A stretch of 64,000 bases of DNA, from contig JAAWEL010000038.1 of the NCBI GenBank assembly GCA_022794255.1, positions 1 to 64,000 of the forward strand, read 5' to 3'. Source of the stretch: Lachnospiraceae bacterium (GTDB lineage Bacteria; Bacillota; Clostridia; Lachnospirales; Lachnospiraceae). Of this stretch, positions 37,014 to 45,329 are shown one piece after another. Numbering within the stretch: position 1 is the first letter of the stretch; every line of letters begins with the position of its first letter. The position numbers and the translations under genes were made by a program. Under the pieces are notes generated by a model, which was not told where the DNA came from, did no database searches, and saw nothing but the letters and a program-made list of their open reading frames with translations.

Positions 37014-37571
37014 TCAGTATATGGCACCTTTGTCAGTCTCCAGCTTGTTCTCTGTCAGATAGTCCTTAATATATTCGGAAATCTCTGGTGTGTCAAAGGG
37101 AACCCCTTCCAGAATCTCCTTAAATTCCCGGGTGTCCAGCGTGAAGGACTGCCCGTTGTACCGGTACTGATAAAGAAAATCCGTTTCCGGGTGATAGACT
37201 ATTAACGTATGTATGGTGCTTGTGATGTCCCCAAGGGGCATCCGGTCAATGTGGGACAGGATAAAAACTGCCGTCACAGTGGTGCCGATACCCGGCTGGG
37301 ATTCAATGGAAAAAAAACCGCCTGCTGCTTCCGCCGCATATTTGAAAAAAGGAACGCCCAGCCCTACCTTGCGGGTGGTCCTGCTGGTGAAGAACGGGTC
37401 TGTCACCTGTGCCACCTGCTCTGGGGTCATACCGCAGCCATTGTCAGCAATGGTAATGGAAAGCCGGTCTGCTTTTGTGTCTGCATCCACGGTAATCTCT
37501 ACCATGGTTGCACCTGCACGGGTTGAATTTTCCGCCACATCCAATACATTTAAGGAAAGCTCGGTCATCAT
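37014..37571 (-). CDS. GHKL-type ATP-binding protein in the hydrogenase operon
   Basis: This is a 185-residue HATPase_c domain. It has an N-box-like LNVLDVAENSTRAGA, the G1 box IADNGCGMTPEQV, and a G2 region KVGLGVPFFKYAAEAAGG then GIGTTVTAVF. No histidine phosphotransfer domain, sensor or membrane segment is present. About 75 C-terminal residues are unassigned. It lies between the NuoE-like and thioredoxin-like genes of the hydrogenase operon. It may act as an anti-sigma-like or protein-kinase regulator of hydrogenase activity; the function is inferred and unproven. A second small ATPase of this fold is in the divergent gene set. Confidence 0.8.
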   Translation of the reverse strand: MMTELSLNVLDVAENSTRAGATMVEITVDADTKADRLSITIADNGCGMTPEQVAQVTDPFFTSRTTRKVGLGVPFFKYAAEAAGGFFSIESQPGIGTTVTAVFILSHIDRMPLGDITSTIHTLIVYHPETDFLYQYRYNGQSFTLDTREFKEILEGVPFDTPEISEYIKDYLTENKLETDKGAIY

Positions 37572-37577
37572 AGGCGC

Positions 37578-38072
37578 TTATTGATATTTTGCCAGAATGC
37601 CCGGAATATCATCCGGCACTAATCGTCCGTATACTTCGTCATTGATCATCATGACGGGAGCAAGGCCGCAGGCTCCCACACAGCGGCAGGAATCAAGGGA
37701 AAACTTGCCGTCCGGGGTACACTGGCCATTGGTAATGCCAAGCAGCTCCTCTAATTTACTGAATATTGCTGCTGAGCCTTTTACATAACAGGCAGTGCCA
37801 AGACATACGGAAATCTGATACTTACCCTTTGGCTGTAAAGCGAACTGAGCGTAAAAGGTTGCAATGCCATAGATCTTCTCTAACGGGATACCCGTCTCAT
37901 CGGAGATCATGGTCTGGACTTCAATAGGGAGATAGCCGTAAATCTCCTGTGCCTGCTGCATGATGGGCATTAAGGCACCCTTTGTGTCCTTCAGCTCGGC
38001 AATGACCTTCTTTAAAGCGGCTTCCTGCTCCGGGGTCCCGCTGAAGGGAACTCCTTCTTTTTTGCAAGCCAT
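37578..38072 (-). CDS. hydC: hydrogenase NuoE-like [2Fe-2S] subunit
   Basis: The 164-residue protein is NuoE-like. A helical N-terminal part (ALMPIMQQAQEIYGYLP) is followed by the cysteine motif CLGTACYVKG and CRCVGACGLAPVMMIND, the four ligands of a [2Fe-2S] cluster. It is the smallest subunit of the trimeric hydrogenase and is first in the operon, with AAGGAGGATGAG before its ATG. The operon order NuoE-like, ATPase, ferredoxin, NuoF-like, HydA is common in clostridia. Confidence 0.93.
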   Translation of the reverse strand: MACKKEGVPFSGTPEQEAALKKVIAELKDTKGALMPIMQQAQEIYGYLPIEVQTMISDETGIPLEKIYGIATFYAQFALQPKGKYQISVCLGTACYVKGSAAIFSKLEELLGITNGQCTPDGKFSLDSCRCVGACGLAPVMMINDEVYGRLVPDDIPGILAKYQ

Positions 38073-38105
38073 GTCTCATCCTCCTTCTGCAATGCTATTT
38101 GTGAA

Positions 38106-38125
38106 ATGTAACAATATTCTAACAT
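38106..38125. promoter_or_regulatory. inverted repeat in the hydrogenase divergent region
   Basis: ATGTAA-N8-TAACAT is a near-perfect inverted repeat 34 bp upstream of the NuoE-like gene, in the roughly 200-bp gap to the divergent DRTGG gene. It is a candidate operator for either direction. The half-sites look Rex-like but the spacing is not the Rex consensus. Confidence 0.3.
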
Positions 38126-38271
38126 GAAAGTGATAAAAAATCCATAGTAAATAAATAGTTATCAGGCACGTTAAAAACATATCGATAAAAAATGTTGATA
38201 ATTGAGAATTTCGATGGTATTCTTAAAGCAGACAGTTTGACGGAAATTTATATGGAGGAGGAACAAAGAAG

Positions 38272-38619
38272 ATGACAGTGAGGGATGTACAAAATATTCT
38301 GGGAGCCAGGGTTTTGACGGGAGAAGAGTTTTTAGACCGGGAGGTAAAAAGCGCCTGCGGGTCGGATATGATGAGTGATGTGCTGGCATTTTCCAAAGAC
38401 CACTCTGTGCTGCTGACCGGATTGTGTAACCCTCAGGTGATCCGCACGGCAGAGATGCTAGATATTGTGTGTCTGGTGTTTGTTCGGGGGAAAAAGCCAG
38501 ATGCGACTATTGTGGAGATGGCGAAAGAGAGGGATATTATTGTCCTGGAGACCGGGCACAGGATGTTCTCCTCCTGTGGAATGCTCTATAAGGCAGGCCT
38601 GGGCGGAGGTGCGATCTGA
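38272..38619 (+). CDS. DRTGG-domain protein
   Basis: The 115-residue protein (MTVRDVQNILGARVLTGEE onward) has the pattern of stand-alone DRTGG domains, a fold seen next to CBS domains and in phosphotransacetylases, proposed to bind nucleotides or act in regulation. GGAGGAGG precedes the ATG. Its stop overlaps the start of the anti-sigma-like ATPase (TGATG). It opens a five-gene set divergent from the hydrogenase operon, suggesting a part in redox signalling. Confidence 0.75.
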   Translation: MTVRDVQNILGARVLTGEEFLDREVKSACGSDMMSDVLAFSKDHSVLLTGLCNPQVIRTAEMLDIVCLVFVRGKKPDATIVEMAKERDIIVLETGHRMFSSCGMLYKAGLGGGAI

Positions 38620-39041
38620 TGGATGAAGCGATTGTATTAAAATATGGAATTTCACCAGATGATTTTACCAGGGCAGGAGAAGCCAGCAGCGATGTAAAGG
38701 GCAAATTAAAGCAGCTGGGAGTCAGCCCGGAGGCGGTCCGCAAGGTGGCGATTGCCATGTATGAGGGGGAGATTAATATGGTGATCCATGCAAAGGGCGG
38801 AGAGATTACTGTGGAGATCACCCCATCAGAGATCAAGATGATTTTAGCAGATGTGGGGCCGGGTATTCCCGATGTGGAGCAGGCTATGAAGGCCGGGTAT
38901 TCCACAGCCCCGGATGAGGTCAGAAGCCTGGGATTCGGAGCTGGTATGGGATTGCCCAATATGAAAAAATATACAGATGACATGAGGATTGATACAACCA
39001 TTGGGGTGGGGACAACGATCACAATGATTGTAAGGCTGTAA
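38619..39041 (+). CDS. anti-sigma-factor-like GHKL ATPase
   Basis: The 140-residue protein resembles RsbW/SpoIIAB-type ATPases. VRKVAIAMYEGEINMVIHA is the N-box helix, ADVGPGIPDVEQAM the G1 box, and GFGAGMGLPNMKKYTDDM the G2 box. Such proteins bind and phosphorylate small antagonist partners. No sigma factor or STAS antagonist is nearby, so the neighbouring DRTGG proteins or the hydrogenase-like sensor are possible partners. That link is inference. Confidence 0.82.
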   Translation: MDEAIVLKYGISPDDFTRAGEASSDVKGKLKQLGVSPEAVRKVAIAMYEGEINMVIHAKGGEITVEITPSEIKMILADVGPGIPDVEQAMKAGYSTAPDEVRSLGFGAGMGLPNMKKYTDDMRIDTTIGVGTTITMIVRL

Positions 39042-39072
39042 AAAGAATCAGGAGAAGGACAGGAGGCAGATT

Positions 39073-40479
39073 ATGGATAAATTTTATCATTCCGTGCGGC
39101 TGGATTCGGAATTGTGTAAAGGTTGTATCAACTGCATTAAGCGCTGTCCAACCCAGGCAATACGGGTTAGAAACGGCAAAGCGCAGATCAATGCCAAGTT
39201 TTGCATTGACTGCGGAGAGTGTATCCGGGTTTGTCCTCATCATGCGAAGCATGCCACCTATGACCGGATGGATGTGATGAAACAATACCGGTATACAGTG
39301 GCTTTGCCGGCACCGTCCCTCTATAGCCAGTTTAACAATCTGGATGATGTGAATATTGTATTGAATGCCTTGCTTCTCATGGGATTTAATGATGTATTTG
39401 AGGTTAGCGCTGGTGCGGAGCTGGTGTCAGAGGCAACCCGGGAATATTTAACCCATCATGAGGATAACCTGCCCATTATCAGTACAGCATGTCCTTCGGT
39501 GGTACGTCTGATCCGGGTTCGATTCCCCAATTTGATTTCCCATCTGCTTCCTCTGAATCCTCCGGTAGAGGTGGCAGCGGCCTTAGCAGCTCAGCGGGCC
39601 ATGAAAAAAACCGGACTGGAACGGAGGGAGATCGGGATTTGTTTTATTTCTCCGTGTCCGTCAAAAGTGACCTATGCCAAGGCACCTTTGGGAACAGAGA
39701 GAAGCCAGGTGGATCATGTTTTAGCAATTAAAGATGTGTATCCCCAGCTTTTATCCCATATGAAGGCAGTGGGCGAGGAGGGATGGGATCTGGTGACTTC
39801 AGGAAAAATCGGGATCAGCTGGGGAAGGAGCGGCGGAGAGGCCAGCGGACTGTTTACCGATGATTATCTGGCAGCAGACGGGATTGAGAATGTGATTCGG
39901 GTTTTGGAGGATCTGGAGGATCAGAAATTTACCAACCTGAAATTTGTGGAGCTGAACGCATGCAATGGAGGCTGTGTTGGAGGAGTCCTGACGGTGGAGA
40001 ATCCTTATGTGGCGGAGGTAAAGCTGAAGCGGCTGCGCAAATACATGCCAGTGGCCAGAAGCCACATGGACATGGAGGACAATGCAGAAAGGCTGGTGCC
40101 CTGGACCACGGGAGTTCAGTATGAGCCTGTGTTCAGCTTAGGAGGCAATATGATGGAAAGCTTTGCCCGGCTGAACCAGGTGGAGCGGCTTTGCAAAAAG
40201 CTGCCGGGGCTGGACTGCGGTTCCTGCGGGGCGCCTACCTGTAAGGCGCTGGCTGAGGATATTGTACGGGGGCAGGCCAGTGAGAATGACTGTGTGTATT
40301 ATCTTCGGGAAAATCTGCACAAATTGTCGGAGGAGGTTTCTGTTCTGGCTGATGATCTTCATGAGGGAGATAAGGGCGGACAGGAGACTCTGCGGATACT
40401 GAAGGAATATATCCAGCGGATATCGGATGAAATGTCCCTTTTGGACAACCAGGAGGGGGAGGACGAGACCGGGAAGTGA
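39073..40479 (+). CDS. HydS-like putative sensory [FeFe]-hydrogenase homologue
   Basis: The protein has 468 residues. Two N-terminal [4Fe-4S] sites (CKGCINCIKRCP, CIDCGECIRVCP) are followed by an Fe-hydrogenase domain with degenerate motifs: STACPSVV for L1, ISPCPSKV for L2 and ELNACNGGCVGGV for L3. A further Fe-S domain has GLDCGSCGAPTCKALAEDI, and a short acidic, helical tail ends the protein. The L1 site has Ala-Cys where catalytic enzymes have Cys-Cys or Cys-Ser, as reported for sensory-type HydS enzymes with an altered proton relay. It is cytoplasmic, with no PAS domain. AGGAGGC precedes the ATG. Lying beside regulators and divergent from HydABC, it may sense H2 or redox state. Confidence 0.8.
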   Translation: MDKFYHSVRLDSELCKGCINCIKRCPTQAIRVRNGKAQINAKFCIDCGECIRVCPHHAKHATYDRMDVMKQYRYTVALPAPSLYSQFNNLDDVNIVLNALLLMGFNDVFEVSAGAELVSEATREYLTHHEDNLPIISTACPSVVRLIRVRFPNLISHLLPLNPPVEVAAALAAQRAMKKTGLERREIGICFISPCPSKVTYAKAPLGTERSQVDHVLAIKDVYPQLLSHMKAVGEEGWDLVTSGKIGISWGRSGGEASGLFTDDYLAADGIENVIRVLEDLEDQKFTNLKFVELNACNGGCVGGVLTVENPYVAEVKLKRLRKYMPVARSHMDMEDNAERLVPWTTGVQYEPVFSLGGNMMESFARLNQVERLCKKLPGLDCGSCGAPTCKALAEDIVRGQASENDCVYYLRENLHKLSEEVSVLADDLHEGDKGGQETLRILKEYIQRISDEMSLLDNQEGEDETGK

Positions 40480-40530
40480 GGCGTTGTTTGCAGATGTGAA
40501 ATGCCGATCTGCAAAAAAGGAGAGAAAAAT

Positions 40531-40875
40531 ATGACAGTACAGGAATTACTGGACAGTGGGATATTTACGGTGGTCAATGTGGGGGAGAATCCGGAACGGG
40601 AGATTACAGTGCCTTTTTGCTGTGACCTTTTAAGCATTGCCATGGGACGGGCTCCGGCGGGCTGTGCCTGGGTGACGGTCATGGGAAATATGAATACTCT
40701 GGCAGTGGCAACGCTGGCGGATGCATCCTGTATCATTATGGCAGAGGGGGCATTGCTGGACGAGGCTGCCATGAAAAAGGCCAAAGACCAGGAGATCACG
40801 GTGATGGGGACAGAGCTTCCGATTTTTGATGCCGCTTTGCAGATCTATCAGAAGCTGAAAGGGCAGCAGGTATGA
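40531..40875 (+). CDS. second DRTGG-domain protein
   Basis: The 114-residue protein (MTVQELLDSGIFTVVNVG onward) has the same size and arrangement as the DRTGG gene at 38272, and LADASCIIMAEGALLDEAAMKKAK aligns in type with its ligand-binding region. AAAGGAGAG precedes the ATG. Its end overlaps the PHP gene start by 4 bp (ATGA). It is probably a paralogue partner in the same signalling set. Confidence 0.72.
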   Translation: MTVQELLDSGIFTVVNVGENPEREITVPFCCDLLSIAMGRAPAGCAWVTVMGNMNTLAVATLADASCIIMAEGALLDEAAMKKAKDQEITVMGTELPIFDAALQIYQKLKGQQV

Positions 40876-41588
40876 TCAGCCTTACCTATGATCTACATAT
40901 CCATTCCTGTCTTTCCCCATGCGGGGATGATGATATGACACCGGGGAATATTGTGGGCATGGCTGCCATCAAAGGTTTGGATGTGATTGCGGTTACAGAT
41001 CACAACTCCTGTCGGAACTGCCCGGCTGTGATGAAGCTGGCAGAACAGTTTGGCGTACTGGCCATTCCCGGGATGGAGATCAATACCTCGGAGGAGGTTC
41101 ATGCAGTATGCCTGTTCCCTGATTTGGAGCAGGCTCTTGCATTTGATGCCTATGTATATGAAAGACTGATGAAATTTCCCAATAAAGAGACGGTTTTCGG
41201 AAAACAGCAGATCTGTAATGAGGAGGATGCGGTGATAAATACGGAGCCGAATCTTCTGATTAACAGTGTGGATATTTCTTTTGATCAACTTTGGAATCTG
41301 GTTCGTTCCTATAAAGGGGTGATGTTTCCCGCCCATGTGGAGAAAAGCGCTAACAGTCTTATCGCCAATCTGGGGTTTGTGCCGCCGGACAGCCAGTTTA
41401 AGACAGCAGAGCTTAAAGATCTGAAGAAGCTCCATGAGGTGAAGAAAACCAATCCTTATCTGGAAGGCTGCAGGATTATCAGCAACTCAGATGCCCACTA
41501 TCTGGAGCATATCCATGAGCCAAAGCTGACAATTTTGGTGAGAGAGAGGAGCGTGAAGGGCGTTATAGATGCGCTTTTGGGGGAGTAA
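40872..41588 (+). CDS. PHP-domain metal-dependent phosphoesterase
   Basis: This 238-residue PHP-family hydrolase has the metal motifs DLHIHSCLSPCGDDDM, VTDHNSC, GMEINTSEE, PAHVEK and a late SNSDAHYLE. The family hydrolyses small phosphate esters or nucleotides. It is coupled to the DRTGG gene by overlap and ends the redox-signalling set, where it might degrade a nucleotide signal. The substrate is unknown. Confidence 0.85.
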   Translation: MISLTYDLHIHSCLSPCGDDDMTPGNIVGMAAIKGLDVIAVTDHNSCRNCPAVMKLAEQFGVLAIPGMEINTSEEVHAVCLFPDLEQALAFDAYVYERLMKFPNKETVFGKQQICNEEDAVINTEPNLLINSVDISFDQLWNLVRSYKGVMFPAHVEKSANSLIANLGFVPPDSQFKTAELKDLKKLHEVKKTNPYLEGCRIISNSDAHYLEHIHEPKLTILVRERSVKGVIDALLGE

Positions 41589-41647
41589 GCTTTTTGACTG
41601 TTTCATTGCAACAATTACGAAAAAACGGACGCAGGAGGAAGATGCCA

Positions 41648-42466
41648 ATGATCAATGCACCTGGGGAGATTGCAAAAAATTATATGGATGTGGCAAAGAA
41701 AAAGGTGGCCATGGGGATGGGGAAAACCTTTTTGCTGGCAATCCTGGCAGGGATTTATATTGCATTGGCAGGGTGCGGGGCTTCGGCGGCTTCCTGTACG
41801 ATTGGAGGAGCAGCAGGAAAACTGGTGGGAGCCTGTGTGTTTCCGGCAGGGCTTACCTTGGTGCTTCTGGCCGGAAGTGAACTGTTTACAGGCAATTGCC
41901 TGTTGGTGATTCCTGTGCTGGGGAAAGAGATTCCGGCCTGGGGTATGATACGAAACTGGATCGTGGTTTATCTGGGGAATTTTGTGGGGAGTGTGCTTGT
42001 CGCCTGGATGGTGGTGGCAGGCCACCAGCTGAGCCTGTATGATAAAAAGCTGGCAATTGCGGCTGTGGGAACGGCCGTGGCCAAGGTCTCTATGCCCTGG
42101 ATGGATGGATTCATAAAGGGGGTTTTCTGCAATCTTTTAGTTTGCCTGGCTGTGTGGGTGAGCTTTGCGGCCAAGGATGTAGCTGGGAAGGTGATTGCCC
42201 TGTTCTATCCCATTGTGGTGTTTGTGGTTTGCGGCTTCGAGCATAGTGTGGCGAATATGTATTACTGTCCGGCAGGTCTTTTTGCTATGGCGGATCCAGC
42301 ATATGCAGGTCTGGATTTTGTGGATACATCTGGTCTGACCTGGGGGAGCTTTTTTGTGAGAAATCTGGTTCCGGTCACTTTGGGCAATATTGTGGGAGGC
42401 GCAATTTTTGTGGGCATGGCATACTGGTTTGTATATTTGGGCAGAAGTGATGGGGATAAAAAATAG
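41648..42466 (+). CDS. formate/nitrite channel family protein
   Basis: The 272-residue protein has six hydrophobic segments and the FNT motifs GSELFTGNCLLV and CGFEHSVANMYY near residues 78 and 195. It is a pentameric channel for formate, nitrite or hydrosulfide. It follows the PHP gene after 59 bp; the ATG at 41648 lies 9 bases after AGGAGG (an ATG at 41642 is too close). Next to hydrogenase genes, formate is the most likely substrate. Confidence 0.88.
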   Translation: MINAPGEIAKNYMDVAKKKVAMGMGKTFLLAILAGIYIALAGCGASAASCTIGGAAGKLVGACVFPAGLTLVLLAGSELFTGNCLLVIPVLGKEIPAWGMIRNWIVVYLGNFVGSVLVAWMVVAGHQLSLYDKKLAIAAVGTAVAKVSMPWMDGFIKGVFCNLLVCLAVWVSFAAKDVAGKVIALFYPIVVFVVCGFEHSVANMYYCPAGLFAMADPAYAGLDFVDTSGLTWGSFFVRNLVPVTLGNIVGGAIFVGMAYWFVYLGRSDGDKK

Positions 42467-42585
42467 AGAAAGCTGCCAAATGGCAGAAAAGTATTGGTTA
42501 CTATTTGATTTTCTCATTCTCATCTGGTAAAATAGAAATATATTTTGAAAAGTTATGTGTTGCCAGAAAGAAAGTGAGATCAGCA

Positions 42586-43584
42586 ATGAATCGGAAAGTA
42601 ACCCGCAATGACGTTGCCAAAAAAGCAGGTGTGTCCCCGGCGGTTGTCTCTTATGTGATGAACAATTCCAACTATGTCAGTGAGCAGAAGAGAAAAGCAG
42701 TTTTAAAGGCTGTGGAGGAGTTAAATTACACCCCGAATATGTTTGCCAAGGGACTGCGAACCAATCGTTCCAATCAGATCGCTCTGGTGGGCGATACGCT
42801 GCAGGAAGAGCTGTATAGCTCTATTTCCTCCCGGCTTTTTGACCAGGGCTACTATCCTAGTTTGTTTTTCAGCAGAAAGGATGATGGATTTATCGGGAAG
42901 CTGATTGAGGGCCGTTTCGGTGCTATGTTTATGGCCAGCAATGGTTTTACGGCAGACCAGCTGAACCGGATTGTAGACAGTGGGATCCCTCTTATACTTT
43001 ATCAGAGCCGGAGATACGAGGGACTAGATCCCAGGATTGTGATTCGGGCCCCAGATCTTTATGATGGAGTGAAGCGAACGATTAATTACCTGATTTTAAA
43101 AGGCCACAGGCGGATTGCTTATATTCCTCCGCTGAAATATAAGACAGGAGGCGTGGGGGGAGATGATTTTCGCGCTCAGGCGTACACGGACACATTGACG
43201 ATGAATGGGATTCCGGTAAATCCGGACTTCTTTTGTGTTCATACACAGAATGAGAACAGTATTTTAGATGATGTATGCAATATGCTGACTTCCTATCCGG
43301 CAGAAGAGCGGCCAACGGCCTTTTTTGCCAGCGATGACCACATAGCAGCCCAGGTGATGCAATACGTAAAAAAGTGTAATTTGCATGTGCCGGAAGATGT
43401 GGCGATTGTAGGGTGGGGAAACATTGCCAGTTCCTATATCACAACACCAGAGCTGACGACCATAGACACAGAGATCGGCTTTTTTGCCAAGGAGCTGTCA
43501 AAGGCATTGATTCAAATGGTAAACGGAAAGCAGCCGGAGAATCGTTTCTATAAGGGGAAGCTGATTATCCGGGGAAGTACTTAA
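42586..43584 (+). CDS. LacI-family transcriptional regulator
   Basis: The protein has 332 residues. The N-terminal HTH (VTRNDVAKKAGVSPAVVSYVMNN, given as a core) and hinge ELNYTPNMFAKGLRT are followed by a periplasmic-binding-like sensor domain with FFASDDHIAAQVM and VPEDVAIVGWGN. It likely controls the ABC transporter genes downstream, which are preceded by a pair of direct repeats. The ribosome binding site before the ATG is weak. Confidence 0.9.
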   Translation: MNRKVTRNDVAKKAGVSPAVVSYVMNNSNYVSEQKRKAVLKAVEELNYTPNMFAKGLRTNRSNQIALVGDTLQEELYSSISSRLFDQGYYPSLFFSRKDDGFIGKLIEGRFGAMFMASNGFTADQLNRIVDSGIPLILYQSRRYEGLDPRIVIRAPDLYDGVKRTINYLILKGHRRIAYIPPLKYKTGGVGGDDFRAQAYTDTLTMNGIPVNPDFFCVHTQNENSILDDVCNMLTSYPAEERPTAFFASDDHIAAQVMQYVKKCNLHVPEDVAIVGWGNIASSYITTPELTTIDTEIGFFAKELSKALIQMVNGKQPENRFYKGKLIIRGST

Positions 43585-43611
43585 AGCAGGTGATTAGGAA
43601 AAAAGAGAAAG

Positions 43612-43638
43612 GGAAGCTTAAAAAAGGCTTCCTTTTTT
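43612..43638 (+). terminator. terminator after the LacI gene
   Basis: GGAAGC-TT and AAGGCTTCC pair with one bulge around an A-rich loop, followed by six T. Confidence 0.75.
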
Positions 43639-43690
43639 GGTTGCTGTAAAGCCTGTGGGGAGAAACGTTTGCGGGGATGCCGGACAAAAT

Positions 43691-43812
43691 ATAAATTCAA
43701 GTAAATAATTTTGGTATAAATCAAATAGAAATCTTAGAATTAATCGAATAAAATCATTAGTTTATGCGGTTTTTGTGGATTGCGAAAAAAGATAAATTCG
43801 TGTAAATAATTT
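43691..43812. repeat. two 21-bp direct repeats 101 bp apart, likely operators
   Basis: AAATTCAAGTAAATAATTT (in 43691-43711) and AAATTCGTGTAAATAATTT (in 43792-43812) differ at two adjacent bases. The second touches the -35 box of the promoter of the DUF3798 operon. The pair could bind the LacI-type regulator and loop the DNA; this is inferred. The rest of this 320-bp gap is AT-rich and holds no gene. Confidence 0.5.
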
Positions 43813-43813
43813 G

Positions 43814-43842
43814 TTGAAATTTCTATGAGATTATGCTACAAT
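43814..43842 (+). promoter_or_regulatory. promoter of the DUF3798 ABC operon
   Basis: TTGAAA (43814-43819), a 17-bp spacer and TACAAT (43837-43842), 61 bp upstream of the binding-protein start and immediately after the second direct repeat. Confidence 0.7.
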
Positions 43843-43903
43843 GAAACCACTACACAAGATATGCTTGTGAAAAAACACAAACAAATCATAGGAGGATACG
43901 AGA

Positions 43904-45154
43904 ATGTTGAAAAAATTTTGGGCAACAGCGACAGCTGCCGTGATGGCAGTAAGTCTGGTGGCATGTGGCTCTTCAGGGTCATCGGCATCGTCCAATGATG
44001 CGCCGGCACAGACAAAAGCAGAAGAACAGGCAGCAGGGGCCGAGGCGAAAGGAGATTCTGCGGGAGAGGAAGCAAAGGATGAAGCCGGATCCGCAAGCTA
44101 TAAGATCGGCTTGATGATCAGCCCTTTGGCTACCCGTGAAGAGTACTACAGAACGGCTGAGATGTTGGTGGAGCAGTATGGGGCAGACAAGTTTGTCATG
44201 GATGTTTATCCGGAGGATCCACAGAACGAGCAGGAGGTTACGATTTCCAAGGCTCTGAATATTGCCATGGATCCAGAAGTGAAGGCCTTAATTTTTGACT
44301 CGGCGGACATCGGAACCATCGCAGCGGTAAACAAGATCAAGGAGGAGCGGCCGGACATCAAGATTTTGTTTGGTTCTTTGAATGAGGATGTATATGAGAT
44401 GGCTAAGGTGGGCGATATTATGCTGACCATTGATCCGGAACTCTATGGTGAGTCTGTGGCGCAGATGGCTGTAAATGCCGGGGCAAAGCATTTTATTTTC
44501 TACAGTTTTGCCCGTCACATGAGCAATTCCATGAAAGTTCGTTACCTGGAGTCCATGAAGCGGGTTTGTGAGGAAAACGGGGTTGCCTTTGAGCAGGTCA
44601 CTATGCCGGATCCCATGGGTGATGCAGGTGTGACCGGTGCCCAGCAGTTTATGTTAGAGAGTATTCCATCCTTGATGGATCAGTATGGAACCAAGGATAT
44701 TGCCTACTTTGCAACTGTAAGCACGATTCAGGAGTCCATGTTAAAGACGATTGTTGAGAATGGCGGTATTTATCCATGCCACACCGATCCGTCTCCCTTC
44801 AGTGCATTTTCCGGAGCCCTCGGTCTGGAGATCGATGATGCGCACAAGTATGATGCAGAATATGTGACGGACTTAATCACCAAGAAGCTGGCTGAATATA
44901 ATATGAATGGCAGAGTTGGCGGATGGGAGAAGTCTTTGGTTCGCTGTGAGATGGAGTTTTTGTTCCAGTATGCAATGGATTACTGTGAGGGCAAGTTAAA
45001 TGAGGTGGATGGCCAGCCGGATGTGGAAGAAGTGGAGCGCCTGCTTAGCAGCATCTATGATGAGACAGCCAAATTCAATAATTGTACCAATGATACGACC
45101 GGGGAGGAGTATCCGAACTGGTTTACAGTTGCAAGAGACCTGTATGTTTTCTAA
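43904..45154 (+). CDS. DUF3798 solute-binding lipoprotein
   Basis: The 416-residue protein has a lipoprotein signal ending SLVACGS (C21) and an Ala/Glu-rich linker to about residue 60. The periplasmic-binding fold begins YKIGLMISPLATREEYYRTAE and is of the DUF3798 type, related to BMP and sugar-binding proteins. It delivers an unknown ligand to the RbsA-type ATPase and two permeases encoded next. AGGAGG precedes the ATG. The operon's esterase gene hints at a carbohydrate or glycoconjugate ligand. Confidence 0.85.
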   Translation: MLKKFWATATAAVMAVSLVACGSSGSSASSNDAPAQTKAEEQAAGAEAKGDSAGEEAKDEAGSASYKIGLMISPLATREEYYRTAEMLVEQYGADKFVMDVYPEDPQNEQEVTISKALNIAMDPEVKALIFDSADIGTIAAVNKIKEERPDIKILFGSLNEDVYEMAKVGDIMLTIDPELYGESVAQMAVNAGAKHFIFYSFARHMSNSMKVRYLESMKRVCEENGVAFEQVTMPDPMGDAGVTGAQQFMLESIPSLMDQYGTKDIAYFATVSTIQESMLKTIVENGGIYPCHTDPSPFSAFSGALGLEIDDAHKYDAEYVTDLITKKLAEYNMNGRVGGWEKSLVRCEMEFLFQYAMDYCEGKLNEVDGQPDVEEVERLLSSIYDETAKFNNCTNDTTGEEYPNWFTVARDLYVF

Positions 45155-45236
45155 GCTCGAACCATTGTTGACAGAAGGAACTGTGCCGAAAACAGATAGA
45201 CAGAACGGTTGGCTTTAGCACTGTTTCCAAAGAATA

Positions 45237-45284
45237 AAATGTGCTGTGACGTGGGGCTTTGAGTCTTTGCGTTGCAGCACATTT
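45237..45284 (+). other. intercistronic hairpin between binding protein and ATPase genes
   Basis: AAATGTGCTG and CAGCACATTT are perfect 10-bp complements with an inner weak stem and no U tract. It probably protects the 3' end of the abundant binding-protein mRNA or limits read-through. Confidence 0.5.
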
Positions 45285-45329
45285 GTCTATCAAGGCAGAT
45301 ACCGCATTGCGGATCGTTAGGAGAAGAGA

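Noticed and set aside
38106-38125. Rex operator
   Set aside because: ATGTAA-N8-TAACAT resembles TTGTTAA-N4-TTAACAA only in the half-sites; the spacing differs, so it is listed as an unassigned inverted repeat.
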